Source: Smittia aterrima (taxonomy: Eukaryota; Arthropoda; Insecta; Diptera; Chironomidae). From it: a stretch of DNA of 64,000 nucleotides. The notes under the pieces were generated by a model that was not told the origin of the DNA, did not search any database, and saw only the letters and a list, made by a program, of their open reading frames with translations. The stretch is from positions 10,550,243 through 10,614,242 of the forward strand of contig CP093829.1 of the NCBI GenBank assembly GCA_033063855.1, read 5' to 3'. The translations under genes were made by a program, and so were the position numbers. This document shows, one piece after another, positions 1 through 13,367 of this stretch; within the stretch, counting starts at the first letter, position 1; the number at the start of each line of letters is the position of its first letter.

Positions 1-2009
1 GAATCGGTGCTGTTCATTCGATTGTAGTAAGCACAACATTCTCTTTTTGAAGTTACTATTTTTCCTGCCCTTCAGAATTGTTTAAGGAAAATGTTTAAAA
101 AGAAACACCTGTTGTGATGAATTGAATTCTTATGATTCCTTTGTTTTCTCAGTTTGCTGGCTTTTCGTCTGACTCGTTAGCTGAACGAATGAATGATTGT
201 AAGGCAAAACTTCTTATCACATCTGATGGTGCATGGCGTGGCGAAAAACTTCTGAACTTGAAAAAAATTTGCGACCACGCTCTCGACAAGGCCGAGGAGC
301 TTGGACATCACGTGGAAACTTGTATTGTCGTTTCTCATATCAAACGTGTTACTGCGCCGAAAGAGGAAGCTGCTAATGACTTCTCTGTTGATATGCGCGA
401 TGATCGTGACTTCTGGTGGAATGACGAGATGGAAGATGCAGACACAAGCTGCTATCCCGAATGGATGTCAGCTGAAGATCCACTTTTCATGCTGTAAATT
501 ATTTTCAATTATTTCTAAAAAGCAAGAATAATTTTATATCATAACCATTGCTCTCTTTGGTGTTCAGCTACACTTCTGGATCAACTGGAAAACCTAAAGG
601 AGTACTTCACACAACTGGCGGATACTTACTTTATGCAAGCACCACTTTTAAGATAGTTTTCGATTACAAACCGACGGATATTTACTGGTGCACTGCTGAT
701 ATCGGGTGGATTACTGGACACTCTTACGTAGTTTACGGTCCGCTCGCTAATGCTGCAACTTCAGTGATGGTAAGCTAAATTACTCGATTTACAAAATAAA
801 ATATTTTAAGAACATTTCGATTTTAGTTTGAAGGAACTCCATTCTATCCTGACAACGATCGATATTGGCAAGTAATTGACAAGTACAAGGTCACGCAGTT
901 CTATACAGCTCCAACTGCAATAAGATCTTTAATGAAGTTCGGAGACGAACCAGTTTTAAAACACAATTTAGACAGCTTGAAGTAAGTTTCAGACTTAAAT
1001 CCACCAATTTTAGGTTTTACATAAACTTTTTCTTTTATAGAGTTTTAGGGAGTGTTGGAGAGCCAATTAATCCTGAAGCATGGCTTTGGTATTACAAAAT
1101 CGTGGGAAAGGAAAGATGTTCGATTGTTGATACTTTCTGGCAAACTGAAACTGGTGGTCATGTGATTACTCCGCTGCCTGGAGCTACTCCAATGAAACCG
1201 GGATCAGCTGTAAATTATTTTCAATTTGTTTTGAAGAGCAATTGTTTAAATAGTTTCATATTCTAGTCATTCCCCTTCTTTGGTGTTAAGCCACTATTAC
1301 TCGATGAAGGCGGAAAAGAAATAACGGGCGAAGGTGAAGGTTATTTGGTCTTCACACAACCTTGGCCTGGAATGATGCGCACAGTTTTCAATGATCATCC
1401 AAGATTTGAATCGACGTATTTCTCAAAGTTCCCTGGCTATTATTGTACAGGTGATGGTAAGTAATTTACCTAAGAGACTCTTGAAACATTCATTATGATA
1501 AATAACTTTTTAAGGTGCTCGACGTGATTCTGACGGATATTTCTGGATAACGGGGCGAGTCGATGATATGTTGAATGTCTCTGGTCATTTAATGTCAACA
1601 GCCGAAGTTGAATCTGTCTTGACAGAACATACAAGAGTTTCTGAAGCTGCCGTAGTTTCCCGCCCACATACTGTGAAAGGCGAATGTCTTTATTGTTTCA
1701 TCACGCCGAATCAGAATGAAACTTTCGATAAGAAAATGATTGACGAACTTAAGGTTCTCATACGCGAAAGGATCGGTAAGATCGTGATTAGTTTCTTTGA
1801 ATCATTTCTGATCTATTCGATTTTCAGGAGCATTTGCACAACCGGATATTATTCAAAACGCGCCAGGACTGCCGAAGACACGTTCAGGGAAAATTATGCG
1901 TCGAGTTTTGAGAAAAGTAGCTGTGAATGATCGAGATGTTGGGGATATTTCAACATTGGCCGATGAAGCAATTGTTGAGCAACTTTTCGCCAACCGGCCA
2001 GAGCGATAA
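1..2009 (+). CDS. AcCoAS: Acetyl-CoA synthetase, 5' end outside window
   Basis: Makes acetyl-CoA from acetate, CoA and ATP through an acetyl-adenylate (ANL superfamily). Predicted exons: 1-26, 153-493, 568-769, 827-981, 1041-1209, 1267-1456, 1515-1775, 1828-2009. All junctions are GT-AG and in phase. Bases 1-26 encode the end of an upstream exon reading IGAVHSIV, which continues into FAGFSSDSL at 153, so the gene starts before the window. Visible motifs are the P-loop-like YTSGSTGKPKG (about 568-600), WCTADIGWITGHSY, the block VDTFWQTETGGH, and near the C-terminus LPKTRSGKIMRR, which contains the catalytic lysine region typical of the family. The stop is TAA at 2007-2009. Six of the seven introns are 52-74 bp and the first is 126 bp. 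The gene converges on Sulf1. Product identity is firm; single-exon borders are predictions. Confidence 0.95.
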
Positions 2010-3444
2010 GCGATTCCATGTGCTGATTCCCGTTCACTTTAGAAATTCCATAATCCGTTGTTCTGAAAATGCATTTGTATAATTTTTTCTACGAGCTAAG
2101 TACTCAACTTGGAGCAAGCAAACGTTTTTTCTTGTTAAGTTACCTAATTTAATTCATTTTCTTAAGTTTTTCGTTTCGTCAAATACGCTTAGGCTTTGCA
2201 AACAAATAGCAATTAATTTTAAAAGTAAAATTTATTTTGCTGCCTCGCATTCGTTTTGTTAGCTAATCTCCTCTTACTTAATCAGATTGTTCCACAACAG
2301 AAATCACAAAACTTTCAAGTTTGTTATTCTTGAAAAGCTCATCAACAATTTTTTTGTGATTTAGAAACACACAGAAAGAAGAGTTTGAAAACTCTGTTGA
2401 ATCCTGCACAAAAAAGAAACGAACACGAGTCAGCTCAATAAATTTTACGAAACGAAGAAAATCATTAAACGAATTATTCGTAGTAAGCTTTATCTAAATG
2501 TTGTGAAAGTCTTTATGGATCTGGACGATCAAGAGCCCCGACAACATTTCGTCCAAATAAAAAATGAAATCGTGTTAAGCAAGAAGGGGGAGGATGAAAA
2601 TATCTAGTGAATCTTATTTAATGCGCCCTTAACTCATACATATCATTCCGAAATCTTTGAAGCTTTTTTCAGAGATGGAATATACCAATGCTGTTTTTAT
2701 CAAGTTGTTAATATTTTCAACTTCAACTGATTTTTTGCTCGGAAAACGGGACGTAATCGAGATTAAAATGAAAATCACAAAAATAATATTCGCAATCTTG
2801 TCTAACTTTTAGTGGTGGTGACTTTATTCTTAGAAAAAAAATACACGCACCCACTCAAAAACTATGAATTTGATGTTACATTCAAAAGAAATGTTAAATA
2901 TATTGCTGTTGATCCTCGTGATTTTTATTTCAAATAATAGTTCATAAAAATTACATGAATCAACAAGTTCATTGTATTGAAGTCAAAAAAATAAAAAAAC
3001 AATAGTTCGTCTAGTTTAAAATATTTTCTTTATTGATTGCTTCTAAATTTGGTTGGATTGCATCGCTTTTTTTGCTAAAAGCTTAATCTCAAGCCATCTC
3101 GAAAGTTAAAATAGTAGCGTAGGAGCAAAAATTTGTTCACAATCGAAGCAATCGTTCTGACATCTTGTTGATTATTTGGCTAGGGCTGAATAAGTCTTAT
3201 TCATAGCACGAATATTTTTTTGTGTTTAAAGCATCGCTAAATTAAGATTGTCCTTTTCTACCTTTTGGAAAGGTTTTAAACAAAGCGACATTGAATAGAT
3301 TTTCATAAGTAATCGAATTGCAGAACAAAAACCTCTTTATTGCGATCGAAATGGCAGTTTGAAAGATATTTTCGATAAAGCAAACCTTGTTCAGTTGAGA
3401 TCAAGAATTATTATTTGTGATTGCACGAGTGCTGTTAGAATTCT
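2010..3444. other. Convergent 3' flanks of AcCoAS and Sulf1
   Basis: No coding exon is visible between the two convergent stop codons. AATAAA occurs on the + strand near 2437 and TTTATT (AATAAA on the - strand) near 3029 and 3332. These could be poly(A) signals for the two genes. The rest is AT-rich sequence with no structure I recognise. Confidence 0.5.
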
Positions 3445-6400
3445 TTAATAACTTTCTGTTTCTCTAAAAATCGATCGTTGGATATTTCCCAAATTTCGTT
3501 TCTCTGCTGGTCTTGGGTTTGTTTGCTGATGCATCTGCTGTTGATACCAAGCTCGACGTTTGCCATATCTGAATTTCAGGAAATGAGTTTATTTTATTCA
3601 AATTTTATTTAATAAACTCACTTATTCTGACGTTTTTTTGAAACTGCCTCTCCTAATTGCTGAGATTCTCTATCAAATGTTGGTGCAGTTCCTGTGAAAA
3701 TATTTCGACAATTTAAATTTATTTAAACTCTGACATCTCACCATGTCTCCTTCTCGAGCCTCGGAATGGAACTGAGTTTATGTTATTTGGAGATTCCTCA
3801 TTCTCTTGACCAAGTGGCTGTTTTCTTGGCAAGATGCAGTTCTTTCCTTTGCACCCTTTCATATGCTCAAGGGTATCATGAAGGAAAGATTTCTCGTTAG
3901 CCGTCAACGAGACTGCCATGTTCTGTGTCTCAAAGGGATCTAAAACCATAATTTAAAATCTACTCATGTGTCAAGAAAAAAAGAGTTTACCTTTCTTTAA
4001 GTTGTAGAACGTTATCAAACCAGTAGTAAACTCACAATAAAGGTAGTTGTGAGTTTGATTGATGGTTCTCAAGCATGAGTACGTGTTGTTGTTTGCGTTC
4101 ATGCAGAAGCAAAACGGCTTATCCTCCCAGCGTGGCGCTGTTCGCCAATGATCTTTGTCGTGACTAAAGCAATTCATCTTTTCCGTCAAACATTCTTTTT
4201 CCAATTTAGCTTTCTTGCTTCGTTTTCGCTCCTTCTTGCGTTGGCGCTCCTCCTTTAGCTTTTTACGAGCATCGCGTGCAATTTCTTTCTCGAATGATGG
4301 TGGACTAAAAATAAAAAAAATCTAATTAATTAATTTATTCATTTACGATCAAATCATACTTTTCAAATTCAGGTTCACAATAACAATCCGCAGGGACATT
4401 GCGCTTATCATATTCACTTGTAATGTTTAGGCTCATGTTTGTACCGTTTAAGTTTTGACGTTGACGTGTCTTTGGTTCGATAATTGTTGCATCAATCGTC
4501 ACTGTCTTTGAGTTGAAATTATCTTGTGACGTAGATGATGAAAGGAACTCAGTTGTGGATGAGACATCCGGTAGATCACTAATCGAGACTTCATCATAAC
4601 TCTCTGATGTGTTGAAGACATCAATCTTAGTTGATTCTGTTGTTGTTGTTGATTTCGGCATCTTATTTCGATTCCTTGGCTTTGTAGTTGAAATTGGAGA
4701 TGTAAATGTTACTGAATTTTCTGAAGTCACTGGTGAGCTGAACATAAAATCAATATCGGAGTCAGTGCTACTCGTTTTCTGTTTCTTTCTTGATGAATGG
4801 GAAATCATCGGTTCCTTTAGCTTTGATACTTTCGTTGTCTCTTCGAACTCGTCGTATTCGATAGACGAAACGTTATTCTCAAAGTTTTCTTCGTCGTATG
4901 TCATATTCATAGGTCGATGCTCTTTTAAGTGCTTTTTGATATCCTTCAGAGTTGTTATTTTGTTTCTTAAAACTTTAATGAGCATATCGATTTGAACTCG
5001 ACTTTGCTTCCATGCTCTCTCATTTTCATAAACGATTGTCGAGCAATTGACTTCCCCAGATCGTTCCACAAAACACTGAACGGGACCGTTTGTTGCATTG
5101 TCATATTTCTTCTCAATCGTTCCAAGCAAAGTATTAAGTTCGTCAATCGTTTGTGTCATGTAATCAGCTTCACGTTTTTTCCTTGAACTTTCAAGTTTAT
5201 GGCTTTGGTTTAGAAGTGAATTTTCAATATTCATGATAACATCATTCATTCTAAGTAAATCGAGAAACTCTGGTGGAATCTCGTTGACGTAAACCTCTTC
5301 GATATGCTCAAGTGTTTCTCTTTTAAACCTTTCACCTTGGGTTCTATGACGATGCTCGAATCTCTTTTGTTTTAGTTGAAAGATATCCCGATCTGATTTT
5401 ATTTTTGTGTAAACAACTCCATCAGGAGTAAAGCAAGCACAATTCCTCTTGCTCTGAGCACTCAAATATCTGTTGACTTCAGCGAGATGATTTTGAACTT
5501 CACGATGGAACTTGCATTTATGCTTTCGCCATCGACCGTCTTCGTTAATGCACTTCCACTTCTGACCGACGATGCAGTCTTCAAGTAGTAGAGGGTTAGC
5601 ACACTCTACATTTAGACGTTGAATTTTCGATTGATACGGAGGAAAATTGTTATCCATAGATTCTTGATCGCTAAATGATACTACAAAAACAACATTTAAT
5701 AAAAAAAAATATGCATCTATTTTAAGCTTACCATCTCGTTGTCGTCTTTTCGATTTCTTTTGCTGATCTCCTTGAATCTCTGTGTCAGGTTCCCCTTCAC
5801 TAAGCTCATCGTCATCTTCAATGTCATCATCCTCATCGAAGTCATCCGTTTGTTCATGTGAACTTAAATCATGCTCTCGTTGCCTCACTCCTTCAACAGT
5901 CTTGTTTTCCGGAAGATTTATTTCCATTTTGTTGTTGTTCTCATTAATCATTTGACTGTATTTTGCAGCAGCTGCTTTAGCCCTCTGTTCCGCCATCTGT
6001 TCGGGTGTTTCACGACGACCTGAACTCTCAATTAGGAAAGTGTCGGGCCATTTAAATTTAACGGATCGATGACGGTTGAGAATCAACGGCAAAATGCTTT
6101 TGCCATCCATGTGAGGCGGAGCTTGAACGCCAGCGATGTCAAGGAAAGTTGGGGCTAAATCTACATTTTGCACTATTTCTTCAACTCTAAAACAGTGAAT
6201 TAAAATAAATTATAAACATTAATGGAGAAGTGTCAGAGTAAACTCACAAGCTACCAGCTTCGATTCCAGGTCCACGGATTAAAAATGGAACGCGAACATC
6301 AAATTCAAATGGAAAACTCTTTCCTTTTATCAATCCAAATTGTCCTAAGTGATAACCGTGATCAGAAGTGTAGAAGATGTAAGTGTTGTCCAACTCGCCA

Positions 6401-8370
6401 AGATTCTTGAGCTCTTGATAAACTCTTTCAACAGCTACATCCACGCTTTGAAGTGTTTGCAATCTTTTAGTCATCAAAATGTCTGTGAACGATCTGTGAA
6501 TTGTTTCCATCTTTTGCGTCACTCTTAAAATCCATTGTTTGTCTGGGTTTGGTGCAAAATCATACGATGGAGTGCTGTAAGAAAATAAAACATTAAAAAA
6601 TAAAAAAAAAGTATTTGCCGAAACCCGGGATTGAACCGGGGACCTTTAGATCTTCAGTCTAACGCTCTCCCAACTGAGCTATTTCGGCATGTTTTTGGAT
6701 GAAGACGGTTCGGCGAAACGACAGAGCAACCAAGCCTCGCTTTTAAAGCTCTCAATTTGAAATCATTGATAAGGAAATTTGCGTCTCTTGAACGAGGAAA
6801 CTCAAAAAAATTTGAATGTCTGTTTCTTAAGAGTTTTTAATCTCTCAATAATTTTTTTTTAAAATATCTTCTTTGTAGTTTTTGTTTGAGAAATATTTGT
6901 CATCTATTTGATTTCAAGATTTCAATGCTTTAAGCTCTTAGAGATAGCCGATAAGTTAGGATCCAAGTTGAGTGGGTTTTATGGCCTTACATATAAATTA
7001 TGCAACAAGAAATATTACTATTGATTTCATGAGACAAAAATATTTTTGCTTCTCAGAATAAATGTAATGAAGAGATTCCAATGAAGCCCACGAGTTTCCA
7101 TCACACAATAAAGCGTAAACATATTTTTCGCCATATGAATATGTATTGATTTTTCCTTTGATGCCAAACGGGCAAACACAAATTTTAAAGCAATTAGACA
7201 AAAAAGGAAAAGTTTTATTGTTTTCCGGAAAAACTTTTCCACAATTAAGATTGCCAAAATGGTAAATATCGATTCTTTCGAAATTAGAACATGGAACAAA
7301 AGCTTGATCATATAGCAGAAACTTCTACTATTGACACCTCCCGCATGTCGTCCTCATTCAATCCTGGTTCGTCTCCAACTTTGCTAATTAAAATTCAGTT
7401 AAATGACAGAGTAGGAAATGCTGATGAGCCGTGAAAAAGGTCAAGGATTGATTTTCATTAGAGATCTTTACATTTTTCGGCACGTTTCTTGAATTCTAAA
7501 ATAGCTCCATTGAATTCTTCACTATTGAAATTTAATTTATAAGCCAAATTTAACTTACTGATGAGTTGTTACGTTGAAGAACAAATGGCTGTATTGAGGA
7601 GCTGAATCTTCTGGTCCATGCGGCGATGGAAAACTCATTGTCAACATGATTGGTTTCCGATGATTCTGCTGCTTCGATTGTCTTAGAAATGCAATTGAGT
7701 CATTGGCAATCAAATCGGGATAGTAATCCTTTGCATAGTCAAAGCCATGTTTTATCTTCTGTCCATTCATATTAATGCTGTAGTTGTAATATTTCGAGTT
7801 CATAATCAACCCTCCCCATTCTCTCCAACCTGGAGGAATGTACGATCCGTTGTACTTGTTTAAATACTTTCCAAAGTATCCAGTACGGTAACCAGCATTA
7901 GATAAATATGTTGAGAATGATCGAGTCTCGTGAGTTGCTTGCCATTGTGGACTCGAGCAGTTGTCGTTGTTAGTGAAAACCTGATGATTGTGAACATACA
8001 TTCCTGTGAGAATCGACGATCTAGCTGGACAACACATTGGAGTTGAAGTGTACGCATGACGGAATTCAGCACCAGCATCACGTAATAACCTTAAGGTTCG
8101 AGGCATAAAATTGAGTGAGCCCAATTCAACATCTTGATCGTCTGTTAATATAAGAATGATGTTGGGCTTTCGCTCCTTTGACGCATAAGGATTTCTTAAA
8201 GGTCCACCGTCAACATGTGTAAATAGACCTGCATTGCCACTTTTCTTGACCCTGCCTCGATTACGGTGATGCGAACGCTGATGATTCGCAGACACTTTAA
8301 CGTCGCTAATACTTAATAATATCACAAGAACTACGAAGAAAAACGAGATTGAGCTTAACATCGTTTGCAT
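3445..8370 (-). CDS. Sulf1: Extracellular heparan sulfate 6-O-endosulfatase
   Basis: Removes 6-O-sulfates from heparan sulfate at the cell surface, which in animals tunes Wnt, Hedgehog, BMP and FGF signalling. Exons (complement): 7559-8370, 6248-6574, 5732-6186, 4360-5680, 3991-4304, 3742-3939, 3622-3691, 3445-3568. They join in phase to about 1206 residues, longer than vertebrate Sulfs (about 870). Residues 1-28 are a signal peptide; a second in-frame ATG lies at 8361. Metal-binding ILTDDQD is near residue 75. The formylglycine motif CCPARSS begins at Cys113, and DHGYHLGQFGL follows in exon 2. A very acidic and then basic linker is encoded around 5735-5950. A furin-like RKKR site lies near 5165-5190, followed by a Ser/Thr-rich segment. 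The C-terminal domain contains FCFCMNANNNTYSCLRTINQ. The last two small exons are the least certain, because reading on at 3742 would stop after HGEMSEFK. Confidence 0.93.
6575..7558 (-). other. Sulf1 intron 1, host of a tRNA gene
   Basis: A 984 bp intron in a gene whose other introns are 49-73 bp. It contains the tRNA-Phe gene at 6616-6688, just upstream of the acceptor. The remaining 870 bp (6689-7558) holds only short open frames on both strands that I read as chance, and no recognisable exon. Confidence 0.6.
6616..6688 (-). tRNA. tRNA-Phe (GAA), copy 1, nested in Sulf1 intron
   Basis: The reverse complement folds as a standard 73-nt tRNA including discriminator A. The 7-bp acceptor stem is GCCGAAA/TTTCGGC, the D arm contains GCTCAGTTGGGAGAGC, the anticodon loop is CTGAAGA with anticodon GAA, and the T arm is CCCGG-TTCAATC-CCGGG. 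A box and B box (GGTTCAATC) are intact. A T-run on the - strand follows the 3' end (A-run at 6602-6610), a Pol III terminator. It is transcribed in the same direction as the host gene Sulf1. Confidence 0.97.
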
Positions 8371-9120
8371 GGCTACTTCAAAAACTGTTTTTCTTATTCC
8401 TATTCGATAAATTATTTTTAATTAATTATCGAACTCAAAGCATTGACCTTAATTCATGTTTGAAAGTTGTCTTATTTTCAAGAGTAACGATTTCAGGATT
8501 CTTTTGAAAGTTAAGTTATAGTGACGACTCCAAGCAAATTAACTATCAGTGCCGTAAATTTGTGTTGTAGTGAAGCTGCCTTTTAAATGGTGTCTCAACA
8601 ATGATTTATTTTCACGACGGGTTCGTATGTTGTCATTTCTGAAAATTTAAGAAAACAAAAAATAAATATCATTTTTTCTCGATTCTTCAATATTATCTTC
8701 AATAAGTGTTAGTAACATTTTGCATTTTCGGTATCATCGTTGATTGTTTGTTGGCAATTAAAGTTAATTGCCTTAAAAAGAAAACACTTGACTAGGCGAA
8801 GCAATTTCCGGATGCTTTGAACGATTTTTAAACAGTAGACAGGAGAGGAAAATTGAAACTATGTAAATAGAAATAAATTCAAGTGGAATTCAACTTGCCA
8901 AGGATTTTCATAAAGCAATAATTTGTGCCTCGAACCAAAAACATTTGAATAACCAGATCATTTATTCGGTTGGTAGTACGATGGGTTCCGTTATGCGTAC
9001 AACACATTGCAAATCAATCAAAATAGGAAGTTTTACCTTAAATAGTCTGAAACAATTTTTTATCCGCTTAAACTAACAGAACTATCTTCGAACAAGCACG
9101 CACACAAGATATATCTCGTT

Positions 9121-9160
9121 GATTGGTTAAGTTTTCTGGTTTCGTTCTATTCGATTCCAT
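9121..9160 (+). repeat. Inverted repeat, left copy
   Basis: This 40-bp core beginning GATTGGTTAAGTTTTC matches the reverse complement of 13329-13367 at 37 of 40 positions (one gap, two substitutions). Weaker similarity appears to extend on both sides. It could be two opposed insertions of one dispersed element or the ends of a larger degenerate element. No target-site duplication was identified. Confidence 0.6.
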
Positions 9161-12100
9161 ATCAATCAGCCTGCACATTTCATTCAGAAAAATGAGAATG
9201 AATTGTTTGAACCATATTTGAAATTTTTATTCCTCAGAAATTCTGAGTCAGAATCATTTGCGATTATGGTTTATGTATTTAACTTATTCCAGAAAAAGTT
9301 TTGATTTTCAATTGAATTTGTTCTCTGTGCAAAATAAAGAGTTCTATAAGAGAAACTCGTAATCTTTTTTTTATTACGTACTACCCTGGGAATCGATAAG
9401 CACAGATTAAATTGATAAGCCAAAAATCGAATATTTCTTCATTGATAATTAATGGACATTTAAGTGAAAATGAATGTTTTTTTTAGCGTGACTCATAATC
9501 ACCGTTTCAAGCGAATTTCACAATAAAACTTCTAGATTGCATCTTTCTAATTGAAGAGTTGGTTTAGGAAACTAATGCAAACCCATTAACTGAAATTGCT
9601 TTTAATGATCCGATGAGTGCTGCGAAATAAAGAAGAAAATAAGATTCGCTGCTGTTCCTACATCTTCCTGCCTTTTAATCAATTTTTAACCCACGAAGCA
9701 GATAATCATCAAATTATGGATCAAGCACAGCTTTGTGTGAGGTTGACACGCGTTTCTTTTGTTCCATTGAGAACGACGATTGCTCCAGCCACAATAAACC
9801 GTAAATTTCAATTTGCTAAAGTGACAGCAGTCAACGATTTTCAGACGACGACACTTAACATATTATGAATGAAAATTGCTGTTTTATTGAATAAATGCGA
9901 GTAGCTCGAAAACAATGTGACGTGAATGAAGGAATTTTTTTCTTATTGAATTTGAAGACTTAGAAAAATTTATTTGCAATGAAAAAGTGAATAAATTAAA
10001 TATAAACTCAAGGAGCGAATGCGAAAACAATAAATTGTATTTTTTAGCATTACCAGAGACACTTCATAGACCGAATAAGGAAAGGAAAACAATATTAGGA
10101 GAATTTTTTCAGAAAAGGCTTTCCTCTTGTTTTAACAAATTATAAACAAGTCACAATATCATTATTAAGAAACTCTATAGGTAAGGAATGATTCATTTTT
10201 AGGCAGATATTAACAGGAAGATTAACGATCGTCAAGGTAAATGGGATTTTTCATTTCACAAAGTGGTTCCTGTCGCCCGTAAAAATCGAAAGTAAAAGTT
10301 TATTGTGGTATCAACACGGAATAAGTTAGTATACGAGTCAAGAAGTTTTGCGATTGAAATGGGATGTAAACTCACATGAAATGTTTTCTTTGGCCATTTA
10401 CAAGGAAAGAAAAGCTTCAGACGTGAACAGAATCTTTTTTCAATAAAAGCCATCGGGAATGAACGGGAAAACTTTCCCTACGATTTCGATTTTCGCAATA
10501 AAATATTATGGTATCGCATAATTCATTTGTGATATTATGAATATGATTTTGCATAAAGGTGCTTGAAAGTGATCGATTTCAATAAGTGAGCCTCGAGAGT
10601 TCAGAGAAATTGGTTCTGTCAGGAATTTAATAAAAATTCATTTGACTCAGCTTTTGATATTAAAATGATTTTCGCGCTTCTTGAGTTGTCAAAAATTTAC
10701 TTTAGTTGAATCAATATAAAATTGGTATAAGTCTTCAATACGAAATCGATGATTGAATCAATTAACTCAATCATTTGCTCAATCGGATACCAAATATTTT
10801 CATTTATTATTTATTTAAAATAAACTTTTTTTGTTCATTCGGCGATATTTTCGATTTTAAAATCTTCGTCCAATCTATCCGCGATATTTTCTTTTCATTA
10901 AACTTATTCTTTTTTGGCTAACAAATCATCACATGAAGGGGTTTATCGATCAATTTTTCTTTCGACGACTTCCATTTAAAAGAACTCTCGCTCCCTAACG
11001 GCTAATTGAATTAATCTCGTTCATTCACGCTCGCGTTGAAACATTGCAAAACGAGTTTTTTTTTCTGAAATAAGAATTTCATCATTCGAGCTTCGTAAAT
11101 AAAATTTGAAATGTCGTTTTACTTGAAATTCCATTTATCTCCTTTATCTGTTCTCTGAGTTTTATGATCGGTACAAGGACTTCATAAAATTCGAGGAAAA
11201 AATCTAAACTATTTCTTTCTTGGTGGAGCTAGACTTTGATAACGATTTTCTTGTGTGTTAAAGCTTGTAGCCTAAAATTAAGTTTTGTTTTAACCCATAT
11301 ACCATTTCAAATTGATCAATAGGTGAAGTCAGAAGAGCGGTATTAATTCAATCAAGGCTAAGAATCTTGATTCAAATACCAATGAGAAGACTGTGTGTCG
11401 AGCCCAATTTAAAAGAAAAAGTAGAACAAAACTGCTATAAAAGCTTTTTAAATTATCAAGAACCGAACTCACTTTTTATTTTTTCACATCTTTATCAATC
11501 TTGCCAAGTTTAGTGTGGCGCCAAAAATATTTTGTTTTCGGGTTTCATGCAACGTAAAAATTTTAAAGATTTAAGAAGTTGCTAAAAATTAGATCTCTTC
11601 AAGTTTTATATTTCCAAAATCTAAATGATTCCTGTCGTAAGCCTAAGTTCACCATGTAAATGCTAAAATCTTCGCTCCTCGACAGTTTAGAAAATGAACT
11701 TCCAGAAATTTATTACGCAATTTAAAAAGTAAATGTTTACATATTTCTAGTAAAACAACAACACGACCGTTAACGATAAAATCAGCGAGATTATACAAAA
11801 AAAAAACATTAATTTAATGATCTGCAATATTTGCAATGTAAATTAGAACAGGTAAAACAGCTGTTAGAACCTTCTAGAGAAGCTCCAGCACTTTTTATGA
11901 ATGACGTGAATTGAATTAACATAAAACATTAATGAAGATGGGAGGTAATAATCGATACGCCAAGACTGGTCTTTGGATATTTCTGAACAAAAAGACTTGC
12001 GCGAAAGCGGCAAACGTAAATAGCTTAAAACTAACTAAGTAATTATACATAAAGAATGTCACTGTGGAAATCAATTCTCTGACATTCTTCGCTGATTCAA

Positions 12101-13328
12101 TGTTGTTGCATTTTTGTTTTGTTAATAAAAGATTACTTTATTTTAAGACATTGTGTGATTTATTGTGGCATTAAAAATAAAGTTTATGATGCTTTGCATA
12201 GTTTAATCAAAAAGAAATTTGAATGTAGGCGTTCGAAGCTCAACTGGCCAAGCCTAAATGAAAATAAAACTTATGAATCAAAAATATTTTTATTTCTTCA
12301 TCTTCATTCAATGGCGGTTTGATGTTTTGTCTGAGAAATCAAATGTGTGTCGCCAACAAGTCTCTTGTAGTCATAGTCGGAGAGGTATCGTGTTACAAAA
12401 TCTGCAGATTTTTGTCGCCAGCAAGTTTTGATTAGCGATTGAACTACCGGTCGGTTCTTCAATAAATGTTTGCGAAAACTCGACAACATGTTCCGAGCAA
12501 AAGAAGATTCGTTGACGATTACCAAATTTATATATGTTGTCATGCAATATACTCGATGTTGGAAATTTGCATCTGACATTCGTCTGCAATCGGTTAAGCA
12601 TGAGTAGCGATGCGAGAAGTTAAATGAACGCCGGTTCAATCAATTTGTCTTCTCGGATTATTTGCGCAATTAACTTTGTGAATGAAATGAAAGCACATGA
12701 TGCAATCAAAGATGCAAATGAATTGACAGCGTCGATGTCGTTGAACTGAGAATTTAGAATGACACAAAATGTTAAAGTTTCGCTCTAATCCGCCATGAAG
12801 GTTTTGAGACGAGCACTTCAAATCAATTCAAATATCTTTTCTTGAAAGTGAAGGCCGTAGTTTGCTATCTTTAGCCCACTTGACCATCCTTTACATGAAT
12901 CTCAAGAACGCATAGAGCTATAAACTTTCTTTCTTTGAGCCTTCTGTAATTTTTCATTTGCATAATTCATTCGCTACGATATTCTGCTTAGTTCTCCAGA
13001 AAGTTTTTCGTCTACATTTGAAAGGTGCGTCGAAAATGTATCATGATTTTTTTTCTTAGTTTTAACCATATTATGAACGTTAGCTAATGAAATCTGCGAA
13101 AAAGTTTCAACTTCTTCCCCGATGAATCATACAGATATCTCATCTCTCATGTGTTGCACATACATCATACTCGCAAGTCATTCAATGGATTGAAACGAAT
13201 GAGCTGTGAAAGAAAACTATCAAATATCCAACTTTACGTAAAGAGCGTCAAAAAAGTTTGTTGCTTCAACAAAGTTTTTGACTTCATCTCATGTTTCAGA
13301 TTGAAAATTGTTGTCCGATTGAGATAGA

Positions 13329-13367
13329 ATGGAATCAAATAGAAGGAAACCGAAAACTTAACCAATC
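13329..13367 (-). repeat. Inverted repeat, right copy
   Basis: Partner of 9121-9160, in opposite orientation and about 4.2 kb away. The neighbouring sequence (about 13270-13400, read on the - strand) also resembles the left copy weakly, including a CTTCACACATCAAGAAA stretch before and a CAATC block after the core. The family is not known to me. Confidence 0.6.

Noticed and set aside
4609..4995. 128-codon + strand open frame opposite Sulf1
   Set aside because: Antisense shadow of the biased Ser/Thr/Glu-rich Sulf1 coding exon.
12304..12639. 111-codon open frame on the - strand in the long intergenic region
   Set aside because: No recognisable domain and no splice or promoter support; several frames of this length are expected by chance in 64 kb of this composition.
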